Shown one piece after another: positions 43,302 to 52,283 of a stretch of DNA of 64,000 bases; the stretch's first letter is position 1, and each line of letters starts with the position of its first letter. The notes beneath the pieces were generated by a model that saw nothing but the letters and a program-made list of their open reading frames with translations, did no database searches and was not told the origin of the DNA. The position numbers were made by a program, and so were the translations under genes. This DNA comes from Alicyclobacillus_A sp963788285 (lineage in GTDB: Bacteria; Bacillota; Bacilli; Alicyclobacillales; Alicyclobacillaceae), in the NCBI GenBank assembly GCA_963788285.1, contig CAWBGB010000015.1, positions 135,616 to 199,615 of the forward strand, given 5' to 3'.

Positions 43302-43907
43302 TTATGACGTAGGCGCTTTAGTCTGTACGGACGTTTGCCCAAAATTGAAAAGAGCGCAAAGAAACTTCGTGATTGGGTACACGAATTTTGAGAAGCGCCA
43401 CATCACCCGACCCGCGAATGTACCGACCACGAAACTCGCCAGCACATCTGTTGGCCAGTGCACACCTACATATACGCGCGAAAAAGCGACCACCACAGCG
43501 AGAACAGTAAACGTGTAACGAATCCACCTGTTTGACTTTCCCCAAGTGGCTGCAGCAAAGCCGAAACTTCCCGATGCATGGTCATTTGGGAATGAAGCAT
43601 CCACGCTGTGTGGAATGAGTTGCGTGAACGTACCCTTTGGCAAGGAGACGAAAGGTCGCGAGCGGAACCAAATATGTGAGATGACGACATTGATTAACAG
43701 AGACAGAACGCCTGACAATCCCGAGATGATAAGTGTTTGGCGTCCTTGAATGTCCCTCTTAGGCAACAGGAACCACGCCAACATAAACAGTATTGCGTAA
43801 GGTTCAAGCGCATACTGTGTGAAGAAAGACATCAGCGCGTCCAGTATGGGATGATGTCCTGCCATTCCGTTAATCGCATGAAATACGGTTACGTCAAACT
43901 GGTTCAA
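43302..43907 (-). CDS. PAP2-type undecaprenyl-diphosphatase (BcrC-like)
   Basis: 201 residues with about five membrane helices and the three phosphatase motifs in order: HIWFRSRPF (basic RxRP), SFPNDHASGSFG (PSGH-like) and SRVYVGVHWPTDVLAS (SRxxxxxHxxxD). BcrC-type enzymes recycle undecaprenyl pyrophosphate and give bacitracin tolerance; they are classical ECF-sigma targets. TTG 43907 is the start, with CGAGGAG upstream. An ECF-like promoter is visible at 43951-43974, and the sigma operon lies next to it. Substrate assignment rests on family resemblance. Confidence 0.87.
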   Translation of the reverse strand: MNQFDVTVFHAINGMAGHHPILDALMSFFTQYALEPYAILFMLAWFLLPKRDIQGRQTLIISGLSGVLSLLINVVISHIWFRSRPFVSLPKGTFTQLIPHSVDASFPNDHASGSFGFAAATWGKSNRWIRYTFTVLAVVVAFSRVYVGVHWPTDVLASFVVGTFAGRVMWRFSKFVYPITKFLCALFNFGQTSVQTKAPTS

Positions 43908-43950
43908 AGACTACACACTCCTCGTTAAATTTCTACCTCGTATATCAGGA

Positions 43951-43974
43951 GACGCTTAACATCTCAAAAGTTCA
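43951..43974 (-). promoter_or_regulatory. ECF-type promoter candidate for the bcrC-like gene
   Basis: On the minus strand, TGAAC (43974-43970), 15 bp, then CGTC (43954-43951) resembles SigM/SigW/SigX promoters (TGAAAC...CGTC). The predicted start lies ~36 nt before the TTG start codon with the ribosome site between. Autologous control by the ECF factor at 41359 is a reasonable inference. Confidence 0.45.
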
Positions 43975-44046
43975 TGGATGCTTATGAACCTTTTTTAAGA
44001 GAGTCACGGTCTTTTTATTGAGACACGTAGGAGGGGTGGCACATGT

Positions 44047-44655
44047 TTGGAAAACACAATTGTGCACTTGATTCGGTCGATGGGGTATATGGGTGTGTTC
44101 GTCGCAATGGTCCTCGAAAGTGCATGCATTCCACTGCCGAGTGAAATCGTCATGTCGTTCGGCGGATACTTAGCTTGGACGGGGCACTTGCAGCTATGGT
44201 GGGTTATTCTTTTCGGTACACTTGGGAATATCGTAGGTTCCATCATCGCATATTACGTAGGAAAGATCGGTGGACGACCCTTTGTGAAATGTTACGGAAG
44301 TGTGATTCACCTATTAGAAAAGCATATTCAAATGGCATAGCGTTGGTTTGAAAAACGGGGTGAATGGGCTGTACTAATTGGACGAATCCTGCCTGGCCTT
44401 TGCACATTTATATCCTTACCCACAGGATTCGCAAAAATGCCAGTGATTCGATTCACTGTTTTTACCGCTATCGGATCGTTACCTTGGGTGGCTGCATTAG
44501 CCTATGCGGGATACAAACTGGGACAGAATTGGGTAAACGTCAAACTCGTGATACATCCCTTTACCTATGCGGTGGCGGTGCTGCTGCTGATCATCATCAT
44601 TCTTGTCGCCTTAGTCACACGTCGCCAAAAGAAAATGGTGGGTAGGGGGCATTAA
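44047..44655 (+). pseudogene. DedA family membrane protein interrupted by an in-frame TAG
   Basis: TTG 44047 follows GGAGGGG. The first 97 codons read YMGVFVAMVLESACIPLPSEIVMSFGGYL and GNIVGSIIAYYVGKIGGRPFV, clear DedA signatures. A TAG at 44338-44340 interrupts the line KHIQMA*RWFEKRGEWAVLIGRILPG. The same frame then continues through TFISLPTGFAKMPVIRFTVF and two more helices to TAA at 44655. One amber codon is the only lesion in a ~202-codon gene. The second DedA gene starts one base later, so the pair formed a tandem operon. A substitution (for example CAG to TAG) is more likely than an indel. Confidence 0.85.
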
Positions 44656-44656
44656 C

Positions 44657-45256
44657 GTGCACTTCAGTTTGGAAGCATGGATTCACCAGTTCGGATATAT
44701 CGGGGTGTTCTTCATATTGTTTTTCGAAATGGTTGGAATCCCGTTCCCAGCAGAAACCACACTTACGCTTTCCGGCATTGAGTGGATGCGTGGAGGATTC
44801 TCCTTGGTCCCTCTTCTTTTGGCTGCGGGGCTAGGCAACATCGCTGGTTCAACGGTGGCGTATGCGATAGGGAGATTTGTAGGACGACCGGTTATCGTCA
44901 GGTACGGACGGTTTGTTGGGCTGACCAATGAGCGCCTTGACAAGGCAAATGAAACGTTCGAAAAATATCGTACCTCGGTGATTCTATTCGCTAAGTTCAT
45001 CGCAGGCATACGCGTGGTAATTCCGTACCTTGCCGGGATCAACAAAATGTCCTTTGGACTGTTTACCATTTACAACGCTGTGAGTGCCATTGTATGGGCT
45101 GGCTGCTTTATCATCGTTGGAAAGTACATTGAGGTCGCATGGAGCCAATACAAACAGACGCTGCATACATATCTTGTTCCGTTGGTCCTCGTCGCTGTCG
45201 TCGTTGTTGCCACAATGATGGGTCTCAGAGTGTGGCGCACACGAAAGAAATGTTGA
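44657..45256 (+). CDS. DedA family membrane protein
   Basis: 199 residues, five or six helices: FGYIGVFFILFFEMVGIPFPAETTLTLSGIEW, GLGNIAGSTVAYAIGRFVGRPVIVRYGRFVGLT, FEKYRTSVILFAKFIAGIRVVIPYLAGINKMSFG. The FxRFxxGxR-like motif (KFIAGIR) and G..P..E loop are DedA hallmarks. DedA proteins support membrane homeostasis and are implicated in undecaprenyl-phosphate or phospholipid flipping. GTG start, one base after the preceding (broken) DedA gene with GGTAGGGGG upstream. A strong terminator follows. Confidence 0.9.
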   Translation: MHFSLEAWIHQFGYIGVFFILFFEMVGIPFPAETTLTLSGIEWMRGGFSLVPLLLAAGLGNIAGSTVAYAIGRFVGRPVIVRYGRFVGLTNERLDKANETFEKYRTSVILFAKFIAGIRVVIPYLAGINKMSFGLFTIYNAVSAIVWAGCFIIVGKYIEVAWSQYKQTLHTYLVPLVLVAVVVVATMMGLRVWRTRKKC

Positions 45257-45295
45257 AATACTCGGAACCATGTCCGACAACACACAACTCCAATA

Positions 45296-45342
45296 GAAAA
45301 CGCCGGAAACCAGTATTGTTCACGTGGTTTACCGGCGTTTTC
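45296..45342 (+). terminator. Long intrinsic terminator
   Basis: GAAAACGCCGG then AAACCA (45296-45312) pairs with TGGTTT then CCGGCGTTTTC (45325-45342), with a single bulged A and a 12-nt loop. The ascending T-run is included in the stem. It ends the DedA unit. Confidence 0.85.
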
Positions 45343-45421
45343 CATCTATTTTAAGTGTATAAAGTAGTTGTCTGTCGTTTTTTCAGGAAGTAATGGAGCC
45401 TGTGAGACCATGGTATGTCAA

Positions 45422-46066
45422 TCACGAAATCGTGTTCCAGAACGTCACTTCATCTACGCTCAACCGTACGGTTGGATACCCGGGTTTCGCCGCTTTGCCC
45501 AGCGCAATCAACATGACATTGACATAACGGTCAGGAATGTCGAACGCTCTACGGAATTGTTCCACATCGTAGCCGGACATTGGAACCGTATCATATCCTC
45601 TAGCTTTCGCCGCTAGCATCAGTTGCATGGAAGCAAGACTCGCGTCAATCATTAAGATGTTTTTCAGTTCTTCAAGGGTTTTGGATTGATACCAGCCGTT
45701 TATCGTACTGAGGATTGAATCTTTAACCTCTTCCGTCATATACCCCGCTTCGACCGCTCTTTGGTAAATCCGTTCCCCTTGCCAGAAGGCTTCCAAATCC
45801 CCCATCACCGCAATGATTGCCGAAGCGTCAAGCACTTGTTGCTGTTTGTAGGCAATCGGGTACAGCTTTTCCTTAAGTGCTTGATCCGTAATGACCAGAA
45901 ACCGCCATGCATTCAGATTGTATCCGTTTGGCGCGAGAATGGCTTCCCCGATAAGCTCTCTGATTTCTTCATCCGATATCTTGACCGAAGGATCATAATA
46001 GCGTACGGAACGACGATCTTTGATAACTTGATAAAAATCTGCAGTACGTCTCAATGTCATTTGCAT
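45422..46066 (-). CDS. Nitroreductase family protein
   Basis: 214 residues of the FMN-dependent nitroreductase fold: FYQVIKDRRSVRYYDPS (FMN phosphate-binding Arg cluster), APNGYNLNAWRFLVITD, ILMIDASLASMQLMLAAKARGYDTVPMSGYD, and VNVMLIALGKAAKPGYPTVRLSVDE. They reduce nitro compounds, quinones or flavins with NAD(P)H. CGGAGG lies upstream of ATG 46066. It is transcribed towards the DedA terminator and has no obvious operon partner. Confidence 0.9.
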   Translation of the reverse strand: MQMTLRRTADFYQVIKDRRSVRYYDPSVKISDEEIRELIGEAILAPNGYNLNAWRFLVITDQALKEKLYPIAYKQQQVLDASAIIAVMGDLEAFWQGERIYQRAVEAGYMTEEVKDSILSTINGWYQSKTLEELKNILMIDASLASMQLMLAAKARGYDTVPMSGYDVEQFRRAFDIPDRYVNVMLIALGKAAKPGYPTVRLSVDEVTFWNTIS

Positions 46067-46417
46067 GGTTTCACAACCTCCGGGTGTACTCTAAGTTGCA
46101 AGTGTGGTTCAAGACTGAAGTTCACTTCGCTGACCACCAGATGGTTCGGTAGCTCAAACTTTTGCACACGTGTTATTATGGTCCATACACGGCAAGGAGG
46201 AAAGTACCTGCTTTTTCGTTCTATAGGTGCCAAAAGTAACCATGGGGTTTTGAAGGAGTGCCAACGAATTGAAACAATACAAGTGTATTGGAGGCCATTG
46301 ACTGAGGTAACTCGCCGTGACGATATTGTCTATGTGTATGGGGCTCATTTGAACAGGCGAAGCAGGTGAGCTTATTGGAGGAAAAAAACTCCAAGTGATA
46401 TCAGCACGAATTAGACG

Positions 46418-46574
46418 TTTCAGCAAATTGCCGTAGAAGATCCCAACCTCGCCCTCGCGGGCTTGAGAATTGAGATTGAAAAACGACTGCGTCATATTGC
46501 AGACGGGCTACAAATACATGCTTAGAAGATGTCGGTTGGGCAGCATTCCTGTTAAGAAGCAAAATCGGGTTTGA
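46418..46574 (+). pseudogene. Gene remnant beside the IS110 element
   Basis: A short coding-looking piece: QQIAVEDPNLALAGLRIEIEKRLRHIADGLQIHA up to a stop at 46523-46525, continuing one frame over with LRRCRLGSIPVKKQ to 46574. The RIEIEKRLR pattern looks like part of a helical hypothetical protein, but I cannot name the family. The 5' part is missing and the IS element follows at once, so the gene was probably truncated by insertion. Confidence 0.4.
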
Positions 46575-46586
46575 GGCAATAAAAAA

Positions 46587-46632
46587 CTCCTGATAGTGTT
46601 GATGTCGTCCAAAACACACCACTAATCAGGAG
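46587..46632 (+). promoter_or_regulatory. Hairpin masking the transposase ribosome-binding site
   Basis: CTCCTGATAGTG (46587-46598) pairs with CACTAATCAGGAG (46620-46632) as a 12-bp stem with one bulged A. The right arm contains AGGAG of the SD (AGGAGG, 46628-46633) used by ATG 46646. The structure would limit translation of the transposase from read-through transcripts, a known self-limiting device of insertion sequences. Confidence 0.65.
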
Positions 46633-46645
46633 GTAGAACTACAAC

Positions 46646-47932
46646 ATGAGTATAACGCAGAACAGCAAGATTCGCCGCATCACGGATTCCACTCTGGTCG
46701 TTGGTGCAGATATTGCGAAGAAAGTGCACGTAGCTCGTGCAAGCGATGTACGGGGCGTGGAACTCGGCAAGCCGCTGACCTTTGACAACAGTCGACGTGG
46801 CTTTGAGAAATTACTGACCTGGATCCGGTCACTCATGGTTGACCACAGCTGTGACAACGTCGTATTCGGTGTAGAGCCGACAGCGCATTACTGGATGAAT
46901 CTCGCGCAGTTTCTGCGTCATCAGGGAATTCAGGTGGTTTTGGTTAACCCCATGCATGTGAAAAAGACCAAAGAACTTGAGGACAACAACCCGACCAAGA
47001 ACGACCGCAAGGATGCACGTGTGATTTCACAATTGGTCAAAGACGGACGGTACTCTGTACCTCACATTCCCGAGGATATCTACGCGGATTTGCGCGTGGG
47101 AATGAACGAAAGAGATCGTTTGTCTGAGGACCTGAAGCGAGTACAGGCACGTATTCATAATTGGTTGGACCGTTTCTTTCCAGAGTTCACGACGGTATTC
47201 AAGGATTGGGAGGGCAAAGCAGCTCTTGTATGCTTGCACCAATTCCCTTGTCCGGTGGATGTTCGGGGAAAGACGGCATCCGAAATTGTTCAGGCATGGC
47301 GAGAGAACGGAATTTTACGAGGCGTTGGAATCAGTAAGGCAAACCTTCTGAAGGAGATGGCAGAACAGTCAATCGGGTTGACTGAAGGACTGCAGATGGC
47401 ACGCCACGAGCTGATGATTCTGCTCAGTCAATATGATTTGTACCAAGAGCAGCTAGAGTTTCTCATGAACGAAGTCGAGCGACTGGTGAGTCAGATACCT
47501 GGGACGCAGCAAATGCTTAGTGTGCCTGGTGTAGGGTTGGTTACCGTCGCTGGATTCCTAGCTGAGGTCGGGGATCTCTCGGGCTACGACAATGCCAGGC
47601 AGATACAGAAGCTGGCAGGGCTGAATCTCAAGGAGAATAGTTCTGGTAAACACAAGGGACGAACGACAATTAGCAAGCGTGGACGTCCAAAGCTAAGGTC
47701 ACTGTTGTTCCGCTGCGTTATACCACTACTGGCAAAGAACGCAGAGTTTCAGGCGCTGCACCGTTACTATACACAGAGATCGCAGAATCCACTAAAGCGG
47801 ATGCAGTCAGCGATTGCACTGAGTTGCCGACTGATTCGAGTGCTGTTCGCATTGGGACGGAAACAAGTCCCGTACGATCCAGTAAAGGTACTCGGACCCG
47901 TACACATTTCACGTTTACAGAATGCCGCTTAA
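46646..47932 (+). CDS. IS110-family transposase (DEDD)
   Basis: 428 residues. The N-terminal DEDD RuvC-like domain has VGADIAKKVHVARA (first Asp), VVFGVEPTAHYWMNL (Glu) and NPTKNDRKDARVISQLV (Asp-Asp). After a coiled middle, the Transposase_20 domain has QQMLSVPGVGLVTVAGFLAEVGD (with the conserved Ser-containing helix-hairpin region), IQKLAGLNLKENSSGKHKG and ISKRGRPKLRSLLF. The gene is intact, with AGGAGG 7 nt before ATG 46646. These recombinases use an element-encoded bridge RNA to choose donor and target. It could still be active. Confidence 0.93.
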   Translation: MSITQNSKIRRITDSTLVVGADIAKKVHVARASDVRGVELGKPLTFDNSRRGFEKLLTWIRSLMVDHSCDNVVFGVEPTAHYWMNLAQFLRHQGIQVVLVNPMHVKKTKELEDNNPTKNDRKDARVISQLVKDGRYSVPHIPEDIYADLRVGMNERDRLSEDLKRVQARIHNWLDRFFPEFTTVFKDWEGKAALVCLHQFPCPVDVRGKTASEIVQAWRENGILRGVGISKANLLKEMAEQSIGLTEGLQMARHELMILLSQYDLYQEQLEFLMNEVERLVSQIPGTQQMLSVPGVGLVTVAGFLAEVGDLSGYDNARQIQKLAGLNLKENSSGKHKGRTTISKRGRPKLRSLLFRCVIPLLAKNAEFQALHRYYTQRSQNPLKRMQSAIALSCRLIRVLFALGRKQVPYDPVKVLGPVHISRLQNAA

Positions 47933-47934
47933 CA

Positions 47935-48200
47935 TCTTGGAGTTTCTCGATATCTAGCTAACTCGCAGTAAACGCAAACGACAAACGAAGCACGGAGAAA
48001 CCGGTACGAAACTTAACCTTGGGGCAACGACCCTGCCGGGCAGCAAACTACTGGTCTCCACCCTTTGACAGGCAGGACGAAGGAATGAAACGGGACGAAA
48101 CGAGGACCCTGTGAGACATGGGAGGGTAAGCCGCAAAGGTGTATGTGGAGCTCCAATGTGCAACCATATTCTAGCAAAAGGGGCATACCCCTTATTTGAG
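47935..48200 (+). ncRNA. Candidate bridge-RNA region in the IS110 right end
   Basis: About 265 bp without a gene but with several short inverted repeats: CTGCC/GGCAG near 48030, the palindrome TGGAGCTCCA near 48146, and AAGGGG-CATA-CCCCTT at 48178-48193. In IS1111-type members of IS110 the guide (bridge) RNA is encoded downstream of the transposase. Location fits; the fold and loop targets were not computed. Confidence 0.3.
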
Positions 48201-48631
48201 TGCACCCTTGTGGTCCAGAACCTTCCTTATTGGGATAGTCGACCCGAATCGTCTGCTGGGTTAACTGCGAAATACTGCGAATGAGCTAGAATACGCGAGA
48301 AAACGAAAGATCATAGAGGGAGTTACTTGGGGAATTGACGAGAAGAGGGTGCGTTGTCTCAGGGTGAAAAGACGTACTGACTGATTTGTTGGGTTACTAT
48401 ATTGTGCGGCACAAGATGCAGCAGTCGATGAAAAGGTTGCCTCTTGGGCGACAGAGGTCGGACCAAGTCTTTTGTCTTCACTTGAAGCAAGGATTAACAA
48501 TCATGACTTCAATACTGAATCGCCGTGTGCAGATTGACAAGACCGTTTGAGAGGGAAGACGGGCATCTTATCTTTCCTTGGGGACATACTTTCAGTGCTC
48601 GCCGTAATGGGTGACATGCTCCGTTATCGAG
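48201..48631. other. Non-coding or degenerate region
   Basis: About 430 bp with only short, unconvincing open frames. Fragments such as ATEVGPSLLSSLEARINNHDF look coding-like but cannot be assigned. Probably gene remnants next to the insertion sequence. Confidence 0.3.
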
Positions 48632-48965
48632 TCAGTCCGCGCTCCAACGGAAGAAGCGCGCGGCAAGTACCGTGAATACCACAAACATACCGGCTAGTAC
48701 AGCTACGTCCAGTCCGTTGTTCCAAATGGAGGAGAAATTCCACGTTTGTCGCAGCAAATCAATCACGTAGTAGAGCGGTAATACTTTCGCTACGGGCTGA
48801 ATGAAACTTGGCATCATCTGTAGTGGAAATGTTGCGCCGGATAGAAACAACATGAGGTTAAGCAGCAAGGAACTGATCGCAGCCGCAGCCCGGACGTTCT
48901 TGGCGAGAGAAGACATAAACAGTCCAAATGGAAAAGAACTAAAATTGACGACTTCGCGTTTCTTA
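48632..48965 (-). pseudogene. 3' fragment of an ABC-2 type transporter permease
   Basis: The open part (48632-48916, readable back to ~48965) encodes the last third of an ABC-2 permease: PFGLFMSSLAKNVRAAAAISSLLLNLMLFLSGATFPLQMMPSFIQPVAKVLPLYYVIDLLRQ, followed by the last helix VAVLAGMFVVFTVLAARFF. The SGxxFPxxxxPxxxxxxxxxLPLxY signature is clear. The N-terminal four helices and any ATPase partner are missing, so it is a truncated relic. Confidence 0.75.
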
Positions 48966-49374
48966 GACTAATAGTAGTCCGCTCTCATGGTGACGTCATT
49001 GAATTCTATCGGTTCCAGGTAATGTCAGCTTAAATATTCGTCAAGTGTTGTAAAATCGTATATATCTATCTAGGGGGGACGCGTAACAATGTCTCGATGT
49101 TGTGAAAGTACGCGAATCATACATCGAGCAACAGCGCTGTGAATCAATGATACACCATGGAGTTACGGAAGAGATAATTCAAACACCGCACTACGATTAG
49201 GATTATGAACAGTCGGTAGAACACGCGATATACTGATCCGTTGTTCATTTGTACGTTGCATATTGGCCAACGTTTAATTGTTTTTAAAATCGACGTATAT
49301 CTCTCTTATTACCAATTTGCAAAATTATTCACACCGAATCGGCTTTCGGAGAGATAGGTGGGAGGTATTTCAAT
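48966..49374. other. Intergenic region before the PBP gene
   Basis: About 400 bp of AT-rich DNA without a supported gene. The ribosome site GGGAGG (49360-49365) of the downstream PBP gene is at its right end. No strong hairpin was seen. Confidence 0.4.
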
Positions 49375-51834
49375 TTGAAGCGTTTCTGGCTAAAAGCCTT
49401 GATTGGAATCGGTATAGTTTTCGTTACCGCAATCGGACTTTGTGTCGCTGGATTCATGGTTCTCATCGATCGAACTTCAGTCAATCTAGCAAAATTAACG
49501 GCTACGCCAAAGCAGACTGTCGTTTATGATAGAACTGGTGCGGTGTACATGAAAATTGGAGCAACACCGTCGAATTTACACTATAGTCAGATTCCGCGTA
49601 ACTTACAGGATGCTATTGTCGCAACAGAAGATCATAATTTCTGGACAGGTGACAGTATTGATCTTCGGGGCATAATACGTTCGTTATTTGTAGATTTGTT
49701 AACGAAAAGTGAAGACCAAGGTGCCAGCACAATTCAAGACCAATTAGCAAAAATGGTCTATCTCAATGACGATAAGACGTTGTCTTATAAACTTCAAGAA
49801 ATTGCGATGGGCGTACAAATCAATCGTCATTTTACCAAGCAAGAAATACTCACAATGTACCTCAATAAGGTCTATTTAGGCGAAAACACGGTAGGTGTAG
49901 AACAAGCTGCGTTACGTTATTTTGGAGTCGATATTGCAAAGAATCCAAAATCGCTTACTTTGGACCAAGCTGCTTTGCTAGCGGGGCTTCCGCAGGCGCC
50001 AACTGCGTATGACCCGTTAATTCATCCGCAGGCTGCGTTAGCACGTCGTAATGAAGTCCTACAAAATATGGCAAAATATGGTTATATCACACCGGCACAA
50101 GCTGCGGCTGCAGAAAAAGCCCCTTTAGGTGCCTCATATCATGACATCACTCAAGATTATTGGAATATTCATCCATTGTTTACAAATTTCTTGTTCGATT
50201 ATGCTTCACGAATTGGTATCTCTGCAACACAATTATTGCAGGGCGGTTTAAATATCTACACTACTGTTGATCCACAGGTTCAGCAAGCGATTCATACGGT
50301 GTTCTGGAGTCAAAACTATAATGGTGATTTCCCAGGTCCATCGTCCGGCACTGTTGTGGAAGGCGCAGCTGTATTTGTCGATCCGAAGACCGGGGGGATT
50401 TTAGGTGCTGCAGGCTCTCGAAGACAGGGATTTACAAAATTAGGGGTGGATCGGGTTTATAGTAACAGTTCTCCCGGGTCATCCATCAAGCCCATCATGG
50501 AGTATGCTCCAGCGATTCAAAGCGGGAAGTGGACACCAACGTCTATTCTGAATAACCAGCCACAGGATTTCGGTAACGGCTACGAGCCACAAAACTGGGA
50601 AGGTCCACACGGTCCGGCAAAGGTAACTTTGCAATATGCATTACAGGAGTCGCAAAATGTTGCCTCTGTTTGGCTGTTAAAGCAAATTGGACTTCAAACC
50701 GGTACCAGATTTGCTATGAATGACGGCATTCAGTTGACTCCCCAAGATCAGCGACAACTTGGTGTTGCACTTGGTGGAATGCAATATGGAGTCAATCCGC
50801 TAGAGATGGCTCAAGCCTACGAAGCATTCGATAACAATGGGGTTCAAATGCAAGTTCATTTGATTACGAGGATTACCAATCAATACGGACAAGTAGTTTA
50901 CCAATTCAAACCGGTATCCAAAGTAGTCATGTCTCCTAGCACAGCCACGATCATGACACGATTGATGCAAGATGTTGTTGATTATGGAACAGGTACATCG
51001 GCACAAGTGCCAGGTTGGGGCGTCGCAGGTAAGACAGGGACGGTACAGTATAGCTCAGGACTATATGGTGATCCAAATTGGGTCAAAGATGCGTGGTTTG
51101 ACGGCTATACACCAAATATGGTGGGATCTATTTATATTGGATACGATCAGTCATCTCCGGAATATCACATGACGATGACTCCAGTCGATCCTTCCGCAAA
51201 TGCCGCAAAAATTTTCGGGGACATCACGCGACTTGCAGAAGAAAATAAGACCCCGGAACAGTTTGCCATGGGACCCTTTCCTGCATGGCAGGGAACCGCA
51301 ACTGCTGCATATTCACTACAAACTCCAATCTCTGGCTTGGGGGCACAGTGGATTGGAAAAGGTAATGGTGTAAAACTTACATGGAAGTCAAATGTACCAG
51401 GCGTCAAGAGCTTTATGGTCAGTCGTATCCTTTCTGGTACAGACAGAAATACGTCAACTGAAATTGGGGACACAGGAAATACATGGTTTCAAGATCGGAA
51501 CGTTCAACAAGGTGCAACGTACACATATACGGTCCAAGCCTTGGGGTCGAATGGAGCACCGATGGGCGAAGCGATATCTGTCACATTTACGGTGCCAGAT
51601 GGTGCGAATCACCAAGGAATAAGACACACTACGACCAAAAGTGAAAACAGTTCCATCGTAAAAAACAGAACTACGAACCATGCAACTAAGAACAAAACGG
51701 AGAATTCGGACGGTAATTCGTCTGCGCAAACGAACACAATGTCAAATGACAATAGTACAGGTCCAGATCTTAACAACACGACTACCGGAGACAGTACCAA
51801 TGATGTAAATAGTACAGGTAATAGCACAGCGTAG
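49375..51834 (+). CDS. Class A penicillin-binding protein (GT51 transglycosylase plus transpeptidase)
   Basis: 819 residues. A membrane anchor (8-31) precedes the GT51 domain: catalytic Glu85 in DAIVATEDHNFW, GASTIQDQLAKM, MYLNKVYLGENTVGVEQAALRYFG. The transpeptidase has SxxK at Ser369-Lys372 (SPGSSIKP), SxN at 426-428 (SQN) and KTGT at 553-556. A fibronectin-III-like domain (~660-745) and a low-complexity Asn/Thr/Ser tail (~750-819) follow. It polymerises and cross-links peptidoglycan outside the membrane. TTG 49375 is the start (GGAGG 9 nt upstream). The GT51 motif reads GASTIQDQ rather than the usual GGSTITQQ, a notable change. Base composition is clearly more AT-rich than the cobalamin operon, suggesting a different origin. 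Confidence 0.93.
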   Translation: MKRFWLKALIGIGIVFVTAIGLCVAGFMVLIDRTSVNLAKLTATPKQTVVYDRTGAVYMKIGATPSNLHYSQIPRNLQDAIVATEDHNFWTGDSIDLRGIIRSLFVDLLTKSEDQGASTIQDQLAKMVYLNDDKTLSYKLQEIAMGVQINRHFTKQEILTMYLNKVYLGENTVGVEQAALRYFGVDIAKNPKSLTLDQAALLAGLPQAPTAYDPLIHPQAALARRNEVLQNMAKYGYITPAQAAAAEKAPLGASYHDITQDYWNIHPLFTNFLFDYASRIGISATQLLQGGLNIYTTVDPQVQQAIHTVFWSQNYNGDFPGPSSGTVVEGAAVFVDPKTGGILGAAGSRRQGFTKLGVDRVYSNSSPGSSIKPIMEYAPAIQSGKWTPTSILNNQPQDFGNGYEPQNWEGPHGPAKVTLQYALQESQNVASVWLLKQIGLQTGTRFAMNDGIQLTPQDQRQLGVALGGMQYGVNPLEMAQAYEAFDNNGVQMQVHLITRITNQYGQVVYQFKPVSKVVMSPSTATIMTRLMQDVVDYGTGTSAQVPGWGVAGKTGTVQYSSGLYGDPNWVKDAWFDGYTPNMVGSIYIGYDQSSPEYHMTMTPVDPSANAAKIFGDITRLAEENKTPEQFAMGPFPAWQGTATAAYSLQTPISGLGAQWIGKGNGVKLTWKSNVPGVKSFMVSRILSGTDRNTSTEIGDTGNTWFQDRNVQQGATYTYTVQALGSNGAPMGEAISVTFTVPDGANHQGIRHTTTKSENSSIVKNRTTNHATKNKTENSDGNSSAQTNTMSNDNSTGPDLNNTTTGDSTNDVNSTGNSTA

Positions 51835-52283
51835 TTAGTTGACGCTGAAAAAGTCTTCTTCATTGTAGGTTTGGAGTTTCATGTGTAGTTCGGTGAAGGC
51901 ATTTCACGGGAAGTTATCTTCGATGGTTCTCTTTCTCTGTGTTACCGTGCCACGGCGGCGGCCGCTCCTTGGGTGGGTCAGGATTCCGAATCCAAACCAT
52001 GCCGAAGTACCCGAATATCCTCGGAATCGGCTGTGGTTGAGTCCATACTCCGATATTCTTACCGCGTCCTACCATCTAATGTTGGGAACATGAATGAACT
52101 GTACCACGCACTGATACCCTTACGATGATATGAGTAAGGGTGTTTTGCGCTAACATTGAGTTATCTACAAAGAACGGTGTTTCTTTAAATTTTTGGTTAT
52201 TGGTCTAATGAATCTCATAGGCTTACACAGCAGGTGTGTCATAGCTAATCCCATTCACCGATCGAAATGAACGTAAGCCGGAT
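51835..52283. other. Intergenic region
   Basis: About 450 bp with no convincing gene. A frame at 51881-52093 is not protein-like. No structural element was recognised. Confidence 0.35.

Larger units (their letters stand above)
46577..48200 (+). mobile_element. IS110-family insertion sequence (IS1111-like layout; ends approximate)
   Basis: One DEDD transposase gene (46646-47932) is flanked by ~70 bp on the left, with an SD-masking hairpin, and ~260 bp of non-coding, hairpin-rich sequence on the right. No conventional terminal inverted repeats or target duplication were found, as expected for IS110 elements. The left limit is set by the end of a neighbouring gene remnant. The right limit is set by the AAGGGG-CCCCTT hairpin at 48178-48193 and is uncertain. 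Confidence 0.7.

Noticed and set aside
44338..44340. TAG in the DedA gene as pyrrolysine or programmed read-through
   Set aside because: No pyrrolysine machinery or read-through signal is visible; other genes nearby carry TAA and TGA lesions, so decay is simpler.
45761..46369. 202-codon plus-strand ORF
   Set aside because: Mostly antisense to the nitroreductase gene, with unlikely composition and no ribosome site.
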